A DNA stretch of 64,000 nucleotides from Pelodera strongyloides (taxonomy: Eukaryota > Nematoda > Chromadorea > Rhabditida > Rhabditidae): positions 1 to 64,000 of the forward strand of contig JAANDG010000005.1 of assembly GCA_036852015.1 (NCBI GenBank), in the 5' to 3' direction. Position numbers and translations under genes: made by a program. Below, piece after piece: positions 1 to 11,186 of the stretch; the stretch's first letter is position 1; the number at the start of each line of letters is the position of its first letter. The notes beneath the pieces are model-generated. The model was not told where the DNA came from, searched no databases, and worked only from the letters and a program-made list of their open reading frames with translations.

Positions 1-2
1 TC

Positions 3-171
3 CTAAGCTATATCTTCCTTCGCTATGATTTGAGAAAAATGTAATAGTCCATTGACTCCATCCATAGCACACTCAGACCATTTATTTAAATATATGCCGG
101 ACGCGTGCATTTTCATAGTACGGCAAGCTTTTCGGAAGTCTGTCGAATGCTCAAGTCGCATTATTTGCCTT
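3..171 (-). CDS. Candidate last exon of gene B
   Basis: After an acceptor ending CTGTTAG, the minus strand stays open for 56 codons to a TAG at 5-3. The entry phase is the one gene B exon 5 requires (AG|A), and the 169-nt length is close to the 166 nt of gene A's last exon. The translation does not resemble A's last exon and lacks its hydrophobic tail. It may therefore be a chance open frame, with the true exon lying left of the window. Confidence 0.25.
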
Positions 172-802
172 CTAACAGTAGATATTCCTTACAATATTTT
201 CTTATCGTTATAATGGAAGAGAATGGAAAAACGAACGTAAATATCTTAATTTTTTGTGCTACTTAAAGAAATAGATAGTTATTATTGTCAAACATTCAAA
301 TAAAACACAGAAATAACGTTTAAATAATTTTTTTCGACGAAAAGTATACCACAACACTTGGGTAATTTCTGGTTTACCCGTGCCAAGCTCGGGTAAAATT
401 TTCCGTTTCCCAGCTCGCTTTTTGGGAAAAGGGAAAAAGTGGTGAATTCCGGGAAAAGGTAAAAATGGTCATTTTGGGTAAAATACTTTCCCGGGAAACG
501 ATTTTATCCGGGTAATTGTAGTGGTGAATGCGGCCTCGACACGCACATTAAGGAAATCAGGGTGAAATTGCTTTTCCATACTGTACACTCTAAGGAAAAC
601 TTACGTGTAAAGCTTCGCCATAGTGAAGCCAGTTCAAACACAGTGTGTATATTTTTTAATAAAGATCCTTTACAAAAATTATGAACAAATAATAAATATA
701 GGTTCAAAACGGTGGGCCTGAACCTTTAATGAAAATTAAACAAAAATGACGAATTTAGCGCGATTGCGTTCCTTTATAACATGTAATGTACCCATACCAT
801 AC
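172..802. other. Last intron or 3' flank of gene B
   Basis: No exon with homology to gene A is visible. The segment at about 347-537 is a low-complexity, partly palindromic element of GGGTAAA and GGGAAAA runs. It ends in GTGGTGAATGCGGCCTC, a terminus shared with the GAGGCC-ATATTCACCACT repeats elsewhere in the window. The remainder is AT-rich with no supported feature. Confidence 0.4.
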
Positions 803-3800
803 CTCACGTAGAGGCACATATCCCTCAAATTTTCTTTCGTTCTGCCATTTTTATTAAGAATTGTCTGATCATATTTTGTGCTTTGCGCTTCAGGAATCAG
901 TTCTGTGAGCTTACAGTAGTTGATAAGTGCGTGGTGCCATGATCCAACGGAGGCATTCTTAAATACACATAATATATTGATAACAACGAGGGACAAGGAA
1001 TATCCCACACGGTATTAAAAAATCAAAGCAACCGACTCCTGCCACGGCGGGTAACTTAAAAAGGAGGAGGCTCACGAGTGGGCTCACTACAAAATCACCT
1101 TGTTTTTATGCTTTAGTTTGATTGTACAAAGGTAAAATTAAACAAAGAGCATAAAAAAAGTTTCGTGAATTACTCCCTAGGGAAGATATTAGGTAAAAGG
1201 GTGAGTATTGATTTTTCTTCCGATAACGTGAGTAAACAAGATAAACTAGGGAAGCTAAGAGATATGGCTGAAACACACTGTTTTTCTGTGTTTTAAGTAA
1301 CATAAACGATGAAAACTACAGTTTATTTTGCTCAAAACAGTGTGTTTCAGCCATATCTCTTAGCTTCTCTAATTTATCTCGTTTACTCACGTTATCGGAA
1401 GAAAGATCAATACTCACCCTTTTTACCTAATATCTTCCCTAGGGAGTAACTCAAGAAACTTTTTTTATGCTCTTTGTTTAATTTTACCTTTGTACAATCA
1501 AACTAAAGCATAAAAACAAGGTGATTTTTTAGTGAGCCCATCCCTTTAAGTGTTCGATTCCTTTCCTTTTTTCGAAAAAAACTGGTAAATAACCACCAAT
1601 TAACATACATAGCCAAGCACGGAAATACACTTTAAAGAAATTATTTAATTTAAGAAAAAAAATTTAATTAAAAAAACGACGGTATGCTTTTAAAACCACC
1701 AGTAAAAAGCAAATGTGCACGCAGTGTGCATAACAGTAAAACAGGTGTGCCTTTCTTTTGCACTACCAAGTACACAGGCTGTCTCAGCGCACTATTTTCA
1801 GCAACATATAAGCAGGGTCACCCAGGGTTAGCCAGGCCATCTGCAAGGGGGGCTGTTATGGGCTGTGCCTGAAAAATAACTAGAAACTACGGTAGTTTTC
1901 TTTAATTAATTTTTTAGATAAAATTTAATATTTACTTTCAAGTGTATTACCGCGCTTTGTTCTGCATTTTATTGGTGATTATTTACCATGTTCTTTCGAT
2001 AAAAGGAAAGGAATCGAACGCTTAAAACTCGTGAGCCTCTTCCTTTAATTATGCTTACCTTAAATTCACTAATTGCCGTATTTTTTACACAGTACGGGAG
2101 GTCGTCATCGTAAAACTTCATCACATTATAACATCCTTCTTCGCTAAGACAGAGTTTCTCGTAGAGCTTTGCAGCAAATATCTCTCGCGTTTGCCGAAAT
2201 TCGTGACATATTTGGGTGAATTCCGCCACCTTCTGGAATAAATGCTGGCCGATTTTTGTTTGAGTGTCTAGATCATTACAGCTCACAAAATAATGACAAC
2301 AAGGCAAAAATACTGCGCTTCCTAACAATCGCTGTATGTTATTATGTAGTAGCTCTTTTTATGTGCGGATGTGATAGCTATCTTATTATATAATAGAGAA
2401 ACTGTAGCGTAATTTGCATACCGATGTGCGTTACGGAAATGCAAATTTCGTGTTCGGGTATAAAGAGTGCCGCAGCTCAATATCGAAGTAGCATATGCAA
2501 TTGTTTCCTATTATGTGAATTTCTTATGATACGTTTGAAGCTTTGTATATAAGTATGCCCATGCTAAATCAATCATATTTCCATGTAAGTCGCCTCAGGT
2601 GGCGTGAACCGACTGGTATAGGAATAAAGGTCGAAACTGGTATTGGAATAACCGTCTTACCATGCATAAATCGCTGTCGCTGTGAAATGTCTCCCAGTAT
2701 TCGAGAAACGCCGCCGCGATCTGTAGCGATACTGTATGCGTTTCCTAGCCTCATAACGTATCTATGACACATGATTGTAATTAAATTTTAATAAAACTCA
2801 AATGGCATACATTAATCTTACGATTATTTTTCATACTTACATATTGCATGTACGCACAATATTCCTTCATACGTTCTATCGGAGACATTCGAGCCGCGAT
2901 CCTGATATTTCTTGTCTCAGTAGCTAAGGCGATACCTTTGTACAAGTTATTGATATAGTAGGGCTGAAAGATATATGATAGGTTGCTGGATGAAAAATGC
3001 TAACAATAATTGTAAGTGTCGCATCAAAGCACAACGTACATCTGAACATATATCTTTTGTTGAATCATTATATTAGACATACCACTTAGTAATCTTCGTT
3101 CAACTTTGTTATGCTTTATTTATTACATGTACTTTACAACGCAGCCTGCACTTACACTGCTTTCTTTTCTTATGCGAATAAATTATTATTATGATGTACA
3201 AATAAGCCACCATCATTGGATCGGTCCCCTTAAGTACTGGATAGTACTTTTTTCCAGTACCAGTACATTTAAGTGGCTTATATTCCTTGCGGGGCACGGC
3301 TGTGTATAAAATTTTATTAAAGTTCTCAAAGTCGAAGTCAACCCCGAGAGCATGAGAGAAGCAGCGAAAATCTGAAATTAGGGAAATAGTAAGGGCGCGT
3401 TCGGGTTGCTCTTTCAAAGGATTTAATGCTTTGTGAAAGCAAACAAAAAATACAGTATGAATTTGCATTTTAACCATGCTAATTCATACATACATGTGCA
3501 TGTTCAAAATGCTAATTCATACTGTGTTTTTTGCTTTCTCAAAGCATTAAATCCTTTCGGAAAGATCCAACCCGAACGATAAATTTGCATGTTTTCCTTT
3601 CGGAAAGAGCAACCCGAACGCGCCCTAACGAATTTCGGATTGGGAAAAAATGATGTCTGATGGTTCCCAGGAAACGGAATAATTTCCGGAACCACAGAAA
3701 AACCGTCTTTTTTTGAGTCAACAAATGGTTTTCTCCGGTTGATGACTGTGTTTTCGATGAAATTTGGCCACTGCAAAGTGATTCTCATCCAATGTCTGAA

Positions 3801-4135
3801 AACTGAAAACTATCATCTAATGTTTTAACTTTCATCCTCGGATGCACACCTTTTGGTGTATTTAATAAATAAATAAATAAATAAATAATGGATGAAAACC
3901 AAAAATCTTCCGTGTCCTGTATACAATGATACAACTGGTGAGGCAACGGTGCTGTTGCTGTTTTATGTAGTTATGAAATTTTTTGTTTTAATAAATAAAG
4001 GGCCTTACCCACAGGCTCGTGGTATCGATCAGTTTGGTTTATAACAACCGCTGGATCTGCCGCAACTATTTCACATTTCCATACTTGTATTGTTTGGCAC
4101 AAGAGAAGCAAAACAGCCGACCAGAATAACTTCAT
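803..4135 (-). CDS. Gene B: paralogue of gene A, divergent (5 exons seen, 3' end uncertain)
   Basis: Exons in transcript order: 4135-4009, 3371-3211, 2963-2841, 2232-2059 and 957-803. Exons 1, 2, 4 and 5 have exactly the lengths of their gene A counterparts (127, 161, 174, 155 nt); exon 3 is 123 rather than 108 nt, a five-residue insertion. The signal peptide is MKLFWSAVLLLLCQ. The mature cysteines match gene A, and a sequon (NQT) sits at the equivalent site. Identity to A is about 33/54 in exon 2, 42/58 in exon 4 and 45/51 in exon 5. The exon 2 donor reads ATG|GTGGCT, weaker than the GTAATG of gene A. Introns hold transposon insertions (3390-3626 and about 1050-2048). The final exon homologous to A's last exon is not visible; a phase-compatible but non-homologous candidate lies at 171-3. 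Probably secreted; function unknown. Confidence 0.75.
1050..2048. mobile_element. Inverted-repeat element filling gene B intron 4
   Basis: The left end reads TTAAAAAGGAGGAGGCTCAC and the right end is its near inverse complement (CTCGTGAGCCTCTTCCTTTAA). Inside lies a near-perfect hairpin (about 1079-1542) with arms of roughly 210 bp around a short loop near 1310. A further inverted pair, TTCGATTCCTTTCC at about 1555 and GGAAAGGAATCGAA at about 2005, flanks the right half. The element occupies nearly all of intron 4 (958-2058). A related end recurs near 60475-60535. Confidence 0.55.
3390..3626. mobile_element. MITE, GGGCGCGTTCG family, in gene B intron 1
   Basis: The termini AGGGCGCGTTCGGGTTGC and GCAACCCGAACGCGCCCT are perfect inverted repeats. 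The interior is itself palindromic around the GCATTTTAACCATGCTAATTCATAC region. No coding capacity. The same terminus (GGGCGCGTTCGAGTTGG) occurs in the SRP54 intron at about 61470-61590. Confidence 0.65.
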
Positions 4136-4744
4136 CGCGCTAGAATAAAGAAATTGGATAAATATCATGCAAATGTCACGCATGCATATTCTGCGTAGAT
4201 TAGCCAAAAGTATTGGCAAAAAAGGCAATGTCGAAACGTTTTTCGGCCGCGTATTTTATTGCATGTGGAAAGAAAACAAGATATTCAGTTACGTCTGTCT
4301 GTTGTCTCTCATGTTCTCTCGTTTTAAACTATCTCTTAACTTTCCTTGCGTTTCCATCGCGAACGGTTCTTTTCCGGAATTCCACAACTTTTCCCAGCTC
4401 GAATGCGCCTTTATGGTCTGACAGCACTTGCGAAAAAGTCGCGTCCATGTTCGAGTAAATGTAAATGACAGGGTCTCGCATCGATTTTGAATCTAGTACG
4501 AATCTATTTCAAAATAGTACAGATCTTTTGGAAGGAATGAGTTTAAAACAGTGCATATATAAATTTTAGTGATTGGTGATATGGTACGTGATTCAATAGA
4601 GCCCAAATAACGAAAAATTACTAAAAACGAATAATTACGGATACGAAAAATTGACTCTTTTTGTCAATGCATTTCACTCATTTACGCCGTATATGCATTC
4701 GTGACATTTGCATGATTTTTGTATGCAATTTCTTTATTCGAGCA
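4136..4744. promoter_or_regulatory. Shared bidirectional promoter region of genes A and B
   Basis: The two start codons face away from each other with 609 bp between. About 60 bp directly upstream of each ATG are near-identical in mirror orientation. Both contain CGTGACATTTGCATGAT followed about 10 bases later by CAATTTCTTTATTC and then the start codon. The octamer ATTTGCAT sits at the same distance from both genes. The similarity shows that the duplication included the core promoter. No TATA box was assigned with confidence. The middle of the interval is AT-rich and featureless. Confidence 0.5.
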
Positions 4745-7700
4745 ATGAAGTTATTTTGTTCGGCTGTTTTTCTTCTCTTGTGCCAAACAATACAAGAATC
4801 GGAATGTCAACTAGTTTCGGTAGATCCAGCGGTTACTAGGAACGAAACTGAAGAATACGTCGAACCTGTGGGTAAGATACCTTTTTATTGCAACCATTGC
4901 AACTATTATAAGTCGGTTGTAGCACATTTGTGCCAGTTACACGGTTTTTCGTGGACACCCATTTGGTCCAATTGATCATCTTACCATGACCCAAATTTTT
5001 GTCGAAAAACGACGTCAACTGGTCACAAAATGGTCTTTTTGGTGAAAACCGTTTGGTGACGGGTCCACGAATTTTTTTCAGTTATTCCGGAAATTATCCC
5101 CTTTGAAGCAGCCTTTTGGCTATTTTCCGTTTCAGATTTTCGTTGCTTGGTATTTGCATTCGAGGATAATTTCGACTTTGAGAGGTTTCCTGGAATTGGA
5201 TATACAGATGTGCTTTATGAAGGTTATCAGCCACTCAAATGTACTGGATTTGCAAAACAGTACTATCCAGTACTCATAGGAACGGATCCCATGATGGTAA
5301 TGCATATCAGTAGCATTTAAATGAAGGAATGAGATGTAAAACATTGCATATATAAATTTTAGTGATTGATGATATGGTACGTGATGGAGATGAATGATAC
5401 TGCTGAAATGACATCCTTCACTCACCTCTCAGCAGCCACAAATGCGTTTTGAAAAAATAACCACAAATGCGTTTTGACACGGTCAGACACTTTAGCGTTT
5501 TGCATTTAACAATTAGGCAATCATTTCAGCCGTACTATATTAACAACTTATACAAAGGAATCACCTGGGCTATCGAGCAAGACAATTTTAGAACTCCACT
5601 GGAACGTAGAAAGAAGTACTGTTCAGACCTGCGATTGGTAAGTCCATCCGGCAATTCATGGTTGTGCATTTTAGTTTACTACACAGGAAAGTGAAAACCC
5701 CGATTTCGCCCCGATTATTAAAAAAAAAAAGATTTTGCCCCGCTTCTTCCAAAAAAAAACCCGCCAAAAAGCCCGAACACCTCCCAATTTTGCCCCGATC
5801 ACAAATAAACGGGGCTAAATTGGGAACAAGGCCCGATATTGCCCCGATTCTTTAAAAAAAAAAAACGATTTCGCCCCGATCATTTTCCGAAAAATCCCGA
5901 TTTCGACCGGATTGTTTGAGGCGAAATCTGGGTTTTTCGTCTCCTATGTACTTTGTAGCTATAAAGGTTGCCTACCAAAAAGTTTAGCACCGCTAAACTG
6001 CCAGTCCATTGTCAAGGGAATAATATATAACACTTGAAGCATAAATAAGCAAATTCCGAATATTTAGGTCGCTTCGGCGTTCGCCGAATATTGGGAGAGA
6101 TTTCACAGCGAAAGCCATTTATGCCGGGTAAGACGATTGCCGAGCTAGATCCATGTAGCATATGATGACCAGCTCTTACGATACCCCATAATATTGAGTG
6201 CATATGTTATCAAAGAGAGATTATTAGTGCTTCAACCTAGCCGTATTTTTGTCATAAATATAATACAAGTGTGTGTGTTAGGTTATATCAACCGAATCCT
6301 ACCACTGGCCGTATGCACGAACCGCGGGAACCTCCCAGGGTGGGAGAATTTGTCTCTGTGTGTCTCTGATTCGCGTGATCACTATCGTTCTCTCCCCTCC
6401 CACTGGGAGGCTGGGAGCTCCCCAGTCCGTTCGTGCGTACGGCGACTGATGACCAGATCTGACAATTAGGGTGTACAGAGTAGCGCAATTATGGAACTAC
6501 ATCTTTTCAAACAATGATTATTATTATTGCTTTGAAATTATTATTGGTATTTTTGTCAAGTTGTTGAATAATTTTATTCGTCATTCTCCCTTTTACACGT
6601 ACTCAGCAACAAATATAGGCTAGCAATTATTCCAGAAAATGACGGAATTCATCAAAATGTGCCACCAATTTCGACAAATGCAAGATCTGTTTACTACAAA
6701 GCTCTTGGAGAAACTTTGTCTTAGTGAAGTTGGATGTTTTGATGTTATGAAGTTTTATGATGACGACCTCCCATATTGTGTAAAAAATACGGCGATTAGT
6801 GAATTTAAGGTAAGCAAAAGAGCCTTAGTCTTTTTTACTCCGCGGTGCATAGTATAACTTTCACTAGCACATAAATGAGTTGGCTCAGATCTGAACAAAA
6901 ATTAGCATATCGAAAATCACTCATCGCGCTCCATTGGCCCACAGAAAAAAAAGAAAACGCAATACAGCCGCAAGTAGTCTATCAGTAAATGTTTAGCAAA
7001 TAAACTTTTCTCCTTTATATAATAAGATTTTGTATTAACCAATTATTTAAGAATTCCTCGGTTGGAACCTGGCATCATGCGCTTATCAATTACTGCAAAC
7101 TGACAGAATTAGTTCCTGAAGCAATGAGCACAAAATATGATCAGACAATTCTCACAAAAAATGGCAGAACGAAAGAAAATTTGAGGGATATGTGTCTCTA
7201 TATGAGGTATGGCCATCTGTTTTGCGACTTTTCATCAGTTTAAAGTTAAAGGGGCAGACACACTTCAGAAAACATGTATTTTTATTCTCCGGGTCAAATA
7301 TAGTATGATGTAATATATTTCTGTTTTTTTTACTGTGAGACATACGCATAATGAAAATCAATCTTATCATAGGTGTCGTGTTATTATAAAGACACGATCA
7401 CTTTCTTTACATTTAATATATTGATATATTAAATGACTCTTCTTTACGCTGCTTTCCATTCTTCAAAATTCCTTTTATTTTCTCTTCAATAGCCAGTGAT
7501 ACCCCGTATCTCAATCAGCGTTAATGGGCGTGAACTGCGTTAGGTTCTTTGCTATCGCGGGTTACGGTAAATTGCTGGTTTCTACGCGTATTTGGCTCAT
7601 GGAAAAGGAAAACTATTGAATCTTACTATATTTGTAACGGAGGATGAGACGAGGTATCAACAATGGGGGGGGGGTCACCTAAAGAGTTTAATAAAAATAG

Positions 7701-7994
7701 AAGCAACATACATTGGCAAATCAGCCACATGGAACGATGCCTCTAACGATGTAACTTAGATAAAATATATTTTCCATCTCGGGACAAGTCTCTCTATACA
7801 TAACATAACAGTCTCCACATATATTCAGATACCGTGTCCTGTCCGACGAAGGAAAAGAACAAAAAATACCGGATGAAATGTATGAATACGACGCATTTGA
7901 CACAGAAACGACAACAGAATATCAAACTGGAGGAGCCATATTGGTCACATTAGGACGGTGGATCGCGGTTTCCCTTATCATAGTTAACCTCTAA
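4745..7994 (+). CDS. Gene A: secreted cysteine-rich protein, unknown family (6 exons, 296 aa)
   Basis: Exons 4745-4871, 5136-5296, 5530-5637, 6636-6809, 7052-7206 and 7829-7994 sum to 891 nt, an exact frame ending in TAA. All five introns are GT-AG. The start at 4745 puts MKLFCSAVFLLLCQ at the N terminus, a clear signal peptide; an upstream in-frame ATG (4661) would bury it. The mature part has about ten cysteines, including one just after the signal region and others in DFRC, LKC, YCSD, CHQ, KLC, VGC, PYC, NYC and DMC, all shared with gene B. An N-glycosylation sequon (NET) lies near the N terminus. The last about 20 residues are hydrophobic (LGRWIAVSLIIVNL), suggesting a GPI-anchor signal or a tail membrane segment. 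Exons were confirmed by protein-level match to gene B with identical phases. I recognise no known domain; function is unknown. Gene B lies head-to-head. Confidence 0.82.
5695..5935. repeat. Degenerate CCCCGATT-type tandem repeat in gene A intron 3
   Basis: Short GCCCCGATT units alternate with A-runs across about 240 bp. It is low-complexity and non-coding; the open frames here are artefacts of the repeat. Downstream, to about 6300, I see nothing further before the next MITE. Confidence 0.5.
6305..6455. mobile_element. MITE, GCCGTATGCACGAAC family, copy 1
   Basis: The ends are GGCCGTATGCACGAAC and GTTCGTGCGTACGGC in inverted orientation. The interior carries paired CCTCCCAG/CTGGGAGG blocks that fold on themselves. 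It lies in gene A intron 3. A second copy in the reverse arrangement lies at 28127-28275. Confidence 0.6.
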
Positions 7995-8100
7995 ATTTTT
8001 TAAATTTTATTAGTTTTACCTCTAGGGATTAGCAAATACCTATATTGTAATTGCTGAAAAAATTATGGCAGGAGGGAATTAATTTTAAATGAAATGTCAA

Positions 8101-8319
8101 CTAGCCCTTCTTTTTACTTTTGCGACTGATACCTAGTGTTTTCACAAAAATAAATTGGGTAATGAGTACACCATAACAGTGCCTGTGTGTCGTTCCTCTA
8201 CGGCTGCAGTAAGCCAGTTGTTTTCGAATTTTGCGGTTGTTTAGCCTTTTGCGTTTGAGCATGTTCCTGTATTCCTGTCTCGTATCCTGAGGAGCATACC
8301 TAAAATTTAATTTTCCATA
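8101..8319 (-). CDS. Candidate C-terminal exon of the Prickle gene
   Basis: After an acceptor AAATTTTAG near 8302 (G phase), the minus strand encodes a basic peptide starting RYAPQDTRQEYRN and ending SRKSKKKG. RYAPQDT resembles the short conserved block that precedes the C terminus of Prickle proteins (RISYVPND-like in vertebrates, from family knowledge). The phase does not match the donor of the previous exon (10345), so an intermediate exon would be needed, and no prenylation CAAX motif is seen. Tentative. Confidence 0.25.
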   Translation of the reverse strand, partial: YGKLNFRYAPQDTRQEYRNMLKRKRLNNRKIRKQLAYCSRRGTTHRHCYGVLITQFIFVKTLGISRKSKKKG

Positions 8320-9480
8320 CATTGAGGATTATATTTCGTGATGCTCTTATACAAACGCTAAAAAAAAACATAATGAGTCGTTCTGAACAACGTGCAACAG
8401 TCCAAAATTATTTGTATTTAATTCTTTGAAAGGAAACTCTGGAAAATATTATTTACTGTACATGTGCATATGATAAGTAATAAATCTTTTACGTCAAGTG
8501 TTCATTTATTCAAGGGATGTATTGTTCAATGTTTCTGATTTAAAAAAGTTGATGCGAAGTTATTTGTTCAGTTTTTCACCTTCCTTATGTTGGTTATTGG
8601 ACAGCTGAATTACCCAATAGTAGACAAAGCAGAAACATATATGAAAGGAAACTGAATGATAAAATCAGCTACAAAGGACATTAGCTAAGAAAGAAAAGGA
8701 AATACGTATTATAAGGGGAGGAAATCCATTTGGCGACGGTTGCCGGTTTTTCTCGAAAACCAAGGTCTCATAGTGGTCGGTAACCGGTCACTAAATGGTT
8801 CACTCCGGGAAACGCATTCATCGCCGGCTAAATACTGTATTTCTGTCGCATAGGCAATTATTCCGTTTTCCTCTGACATCGCATCTTTCTATCTCCTTAT
8901 TTTATTAAAATGGTGATAGAAGTGGATACTGAAACATTTTTGTGTTACTTTTTGGCATCTCTTGGAAGTATGCTTTCGGTCACTAACTTAAGTGCAAGTC
9001 AGTGGATGGGGCATTACGCCAACATGATGCAATCCATCGAAAGGTGTTTCGCAAACCATTTGCAATACCACTTTAACAACGTGGCGCATATAAGATTGAC
9101 AAAGATTTGGTGTGACTGGAAACTCGCGTAAGAATTGAATAACGTACAAAGTATAAAATAGAAATTTATTACTCACAAAAAGAAGCAAAATTGAAAGCAC
9201 AAACTCAATAATGTGGCAGACAAGCGCATATTAATTATTACAAATTTTTTTTTTAAATTTTTTTTAGATGAGTTTTTTTCTCGAATCTGATCTATAAACT
9301 AAATTGTCTAACGGATAACGTATGTATAAAAGAATAATAATAAGTTAGTGCTAAGGATTGAAAATTCACTACTACCAAAATCGTACAAGCTGGCATTGCA
9401 AATAGTGAATTAAAATTAGTTACTCAATAAGACTAAACTCATGTGTAATATCACAATTATTGGTCAATAGGTGGCGGTTT

Positions 9481-9624
9481 TTAAAGAGTATAACAGCCGG
9501 TTTTTGAAACGACAATTGAATATGACCATATAGAAATCGACCTCGACTTGAGCTCATTTATGTACAGTCAGCATAAATACAACTTGCATTATACGTTTCG
9601 AAAACCACATGTTATACCGCTTTA
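9481..9624. mobile_element. MITE, AAAGCG/GTTTTTGAAACG family
   Basis: The left end TTAAAGAGTATAACAGCCGG is followed by TTTTTGAAACG. The right end CGTTTCGAAAACCACATG leads to TTATACCGCTTTA. The ends are inverted and roughly 145 bp apart. It belongs to the family repeated at 20552, 36827, 39746, 43139 and 60055. Confidence 0.5.
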
Positions 9625-10344
9625 GGCGCATGAGTCAAACAGCTACATACAACATAGTTACACGGTCACTCGATCAAATGCAAAAAAGGAACATAAATGC
9701 TTAAATTAACTTTACAAATAAAAAAATGCCCGTGGAACCTCTCTGGTTCATGAAGTAACATATCGATTACTACAAGTGCGTATCTTAATAATTGAGAATA
9801 AGCGTGTTTACCTCCTTGAACCCTTGAAAACATGACAATTAACCTCTCGCTTCTTGTTATCCGCTTGTTAATTAGCCAATTAATTCACGCTAATTAGTGT
9901 TAAAAATATGAATAAATTACAAAACAACCGGGACAACATAGGAGAAATCTCACAGTTCTACAACGAACATGAAATTAGCACGAGTAATAGGGCAATTAAT
10001 ACTGTAGCCGCAGTTAATCAATAAATCAATAAATCAATCAATTAACTGACAATACATCTGTTCTGCTTCTTCATTTTCGCATGTTGTACGCCAGTGTTCA
10101 GTTGACGATTCTGAATTTCTATTTTAAGAATTTTATTAATATTTCAGCTAGAATGTACTTAAAATTCCAGCGAAATTTCTTTGAAGACAATTATGCAGTC
10201 TTCTTACAATTAACCTTCACAGAAGACAGCAAAATTTTAGTCTATTTAATGTAAACCACAAATTGCATAATGAAAAATTTATATTTGATAATTTGGTAAT
10301 TAGTGTAAGCAATAATTATCCAAACTCAAAGAACGATCACTCAC

Positions 10345-11145
10345 TCTGTTCAGGGAGGCGGCCTGGAGCAAATTCGTCACATAGAACAAGTCATCGTCGT
10401 CAGAAGAGTCGGAAGATGTACTGGAAAATAAACTTGCATTAGTTACAAACCTAATTATTCGGAAATTAAATGCCCCCTAGCTAATTAGTTCCATTGGTCC
10501 CTGGTCACTAAGGTATTGCGATATTGATATTCTACTGTTTTGTTGAAAATAATTATCTAAGCAATTACCTGTATGACGGGTGATCGTACGGGTGATAATT
10601 ATCATATCTCGAGGGTCGGGATGGTGTTTTAGAGTAATAATTTCTGTTGTCCCTTTGACCCGGCCGTCCGAATGAACATTTCACACTGTCTGGTGACGAA
10701 GAGCCGCAAGGAAGCACTGTAATACACCAAAAATATACCACCTTACTCTAATCATCTCGCGTCGTAAATAATGAACACAACGTTGGCAATCGCTAACTAT
10801 ATATAATCTTTCATCTACGTATTACCCATATAACGCTAGTTTTGATTGTGTATGAAGGGACCATATGTCTGTTTGTTTGTTTGCATCATGTGCGTTACGC
10901 TCATTTAATTTGATAAATACCCACCGGTCTCATATATGCTCTCAGTGGGTGGCGGAGGTGGTGCTCGGGGTGGAGGTTGCGGAGGACGAGAAGAGGGAAG
11001 GCGGGGAGCTGGAGCTCCTCTGAAATGATTTACAATTTTGTTTATACCCACATTCTCTAGGTGTTTGGTTATGTTACACATATTGGTACACTAGTGAAGT
11101 TACAAATATACAGACACACTGTCAAATAAAGAGTGATAGAGAAAG

Positions 11146-11186
<41 letters not shown>

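Larger units (their letters stand above)
7995..10344. other. Spacer between gene A and the confident Prickle exons
   Basis: Apart from the tentative exon at 8101-8319 and a MITE at 9481-9624, I see no supported gene. An 8910-9131 plus-strand open frame (73 codons) begins in an AT-rich context and has no recognisable motif. Composition is strongly AT-rich. Confidence 0.35.

Noticed and set aside
8910..9131. 73-codon plus frame as a third member of the secreted family
   Set aside because: No shared cysteine pattern or signal peptide with genes A and B.
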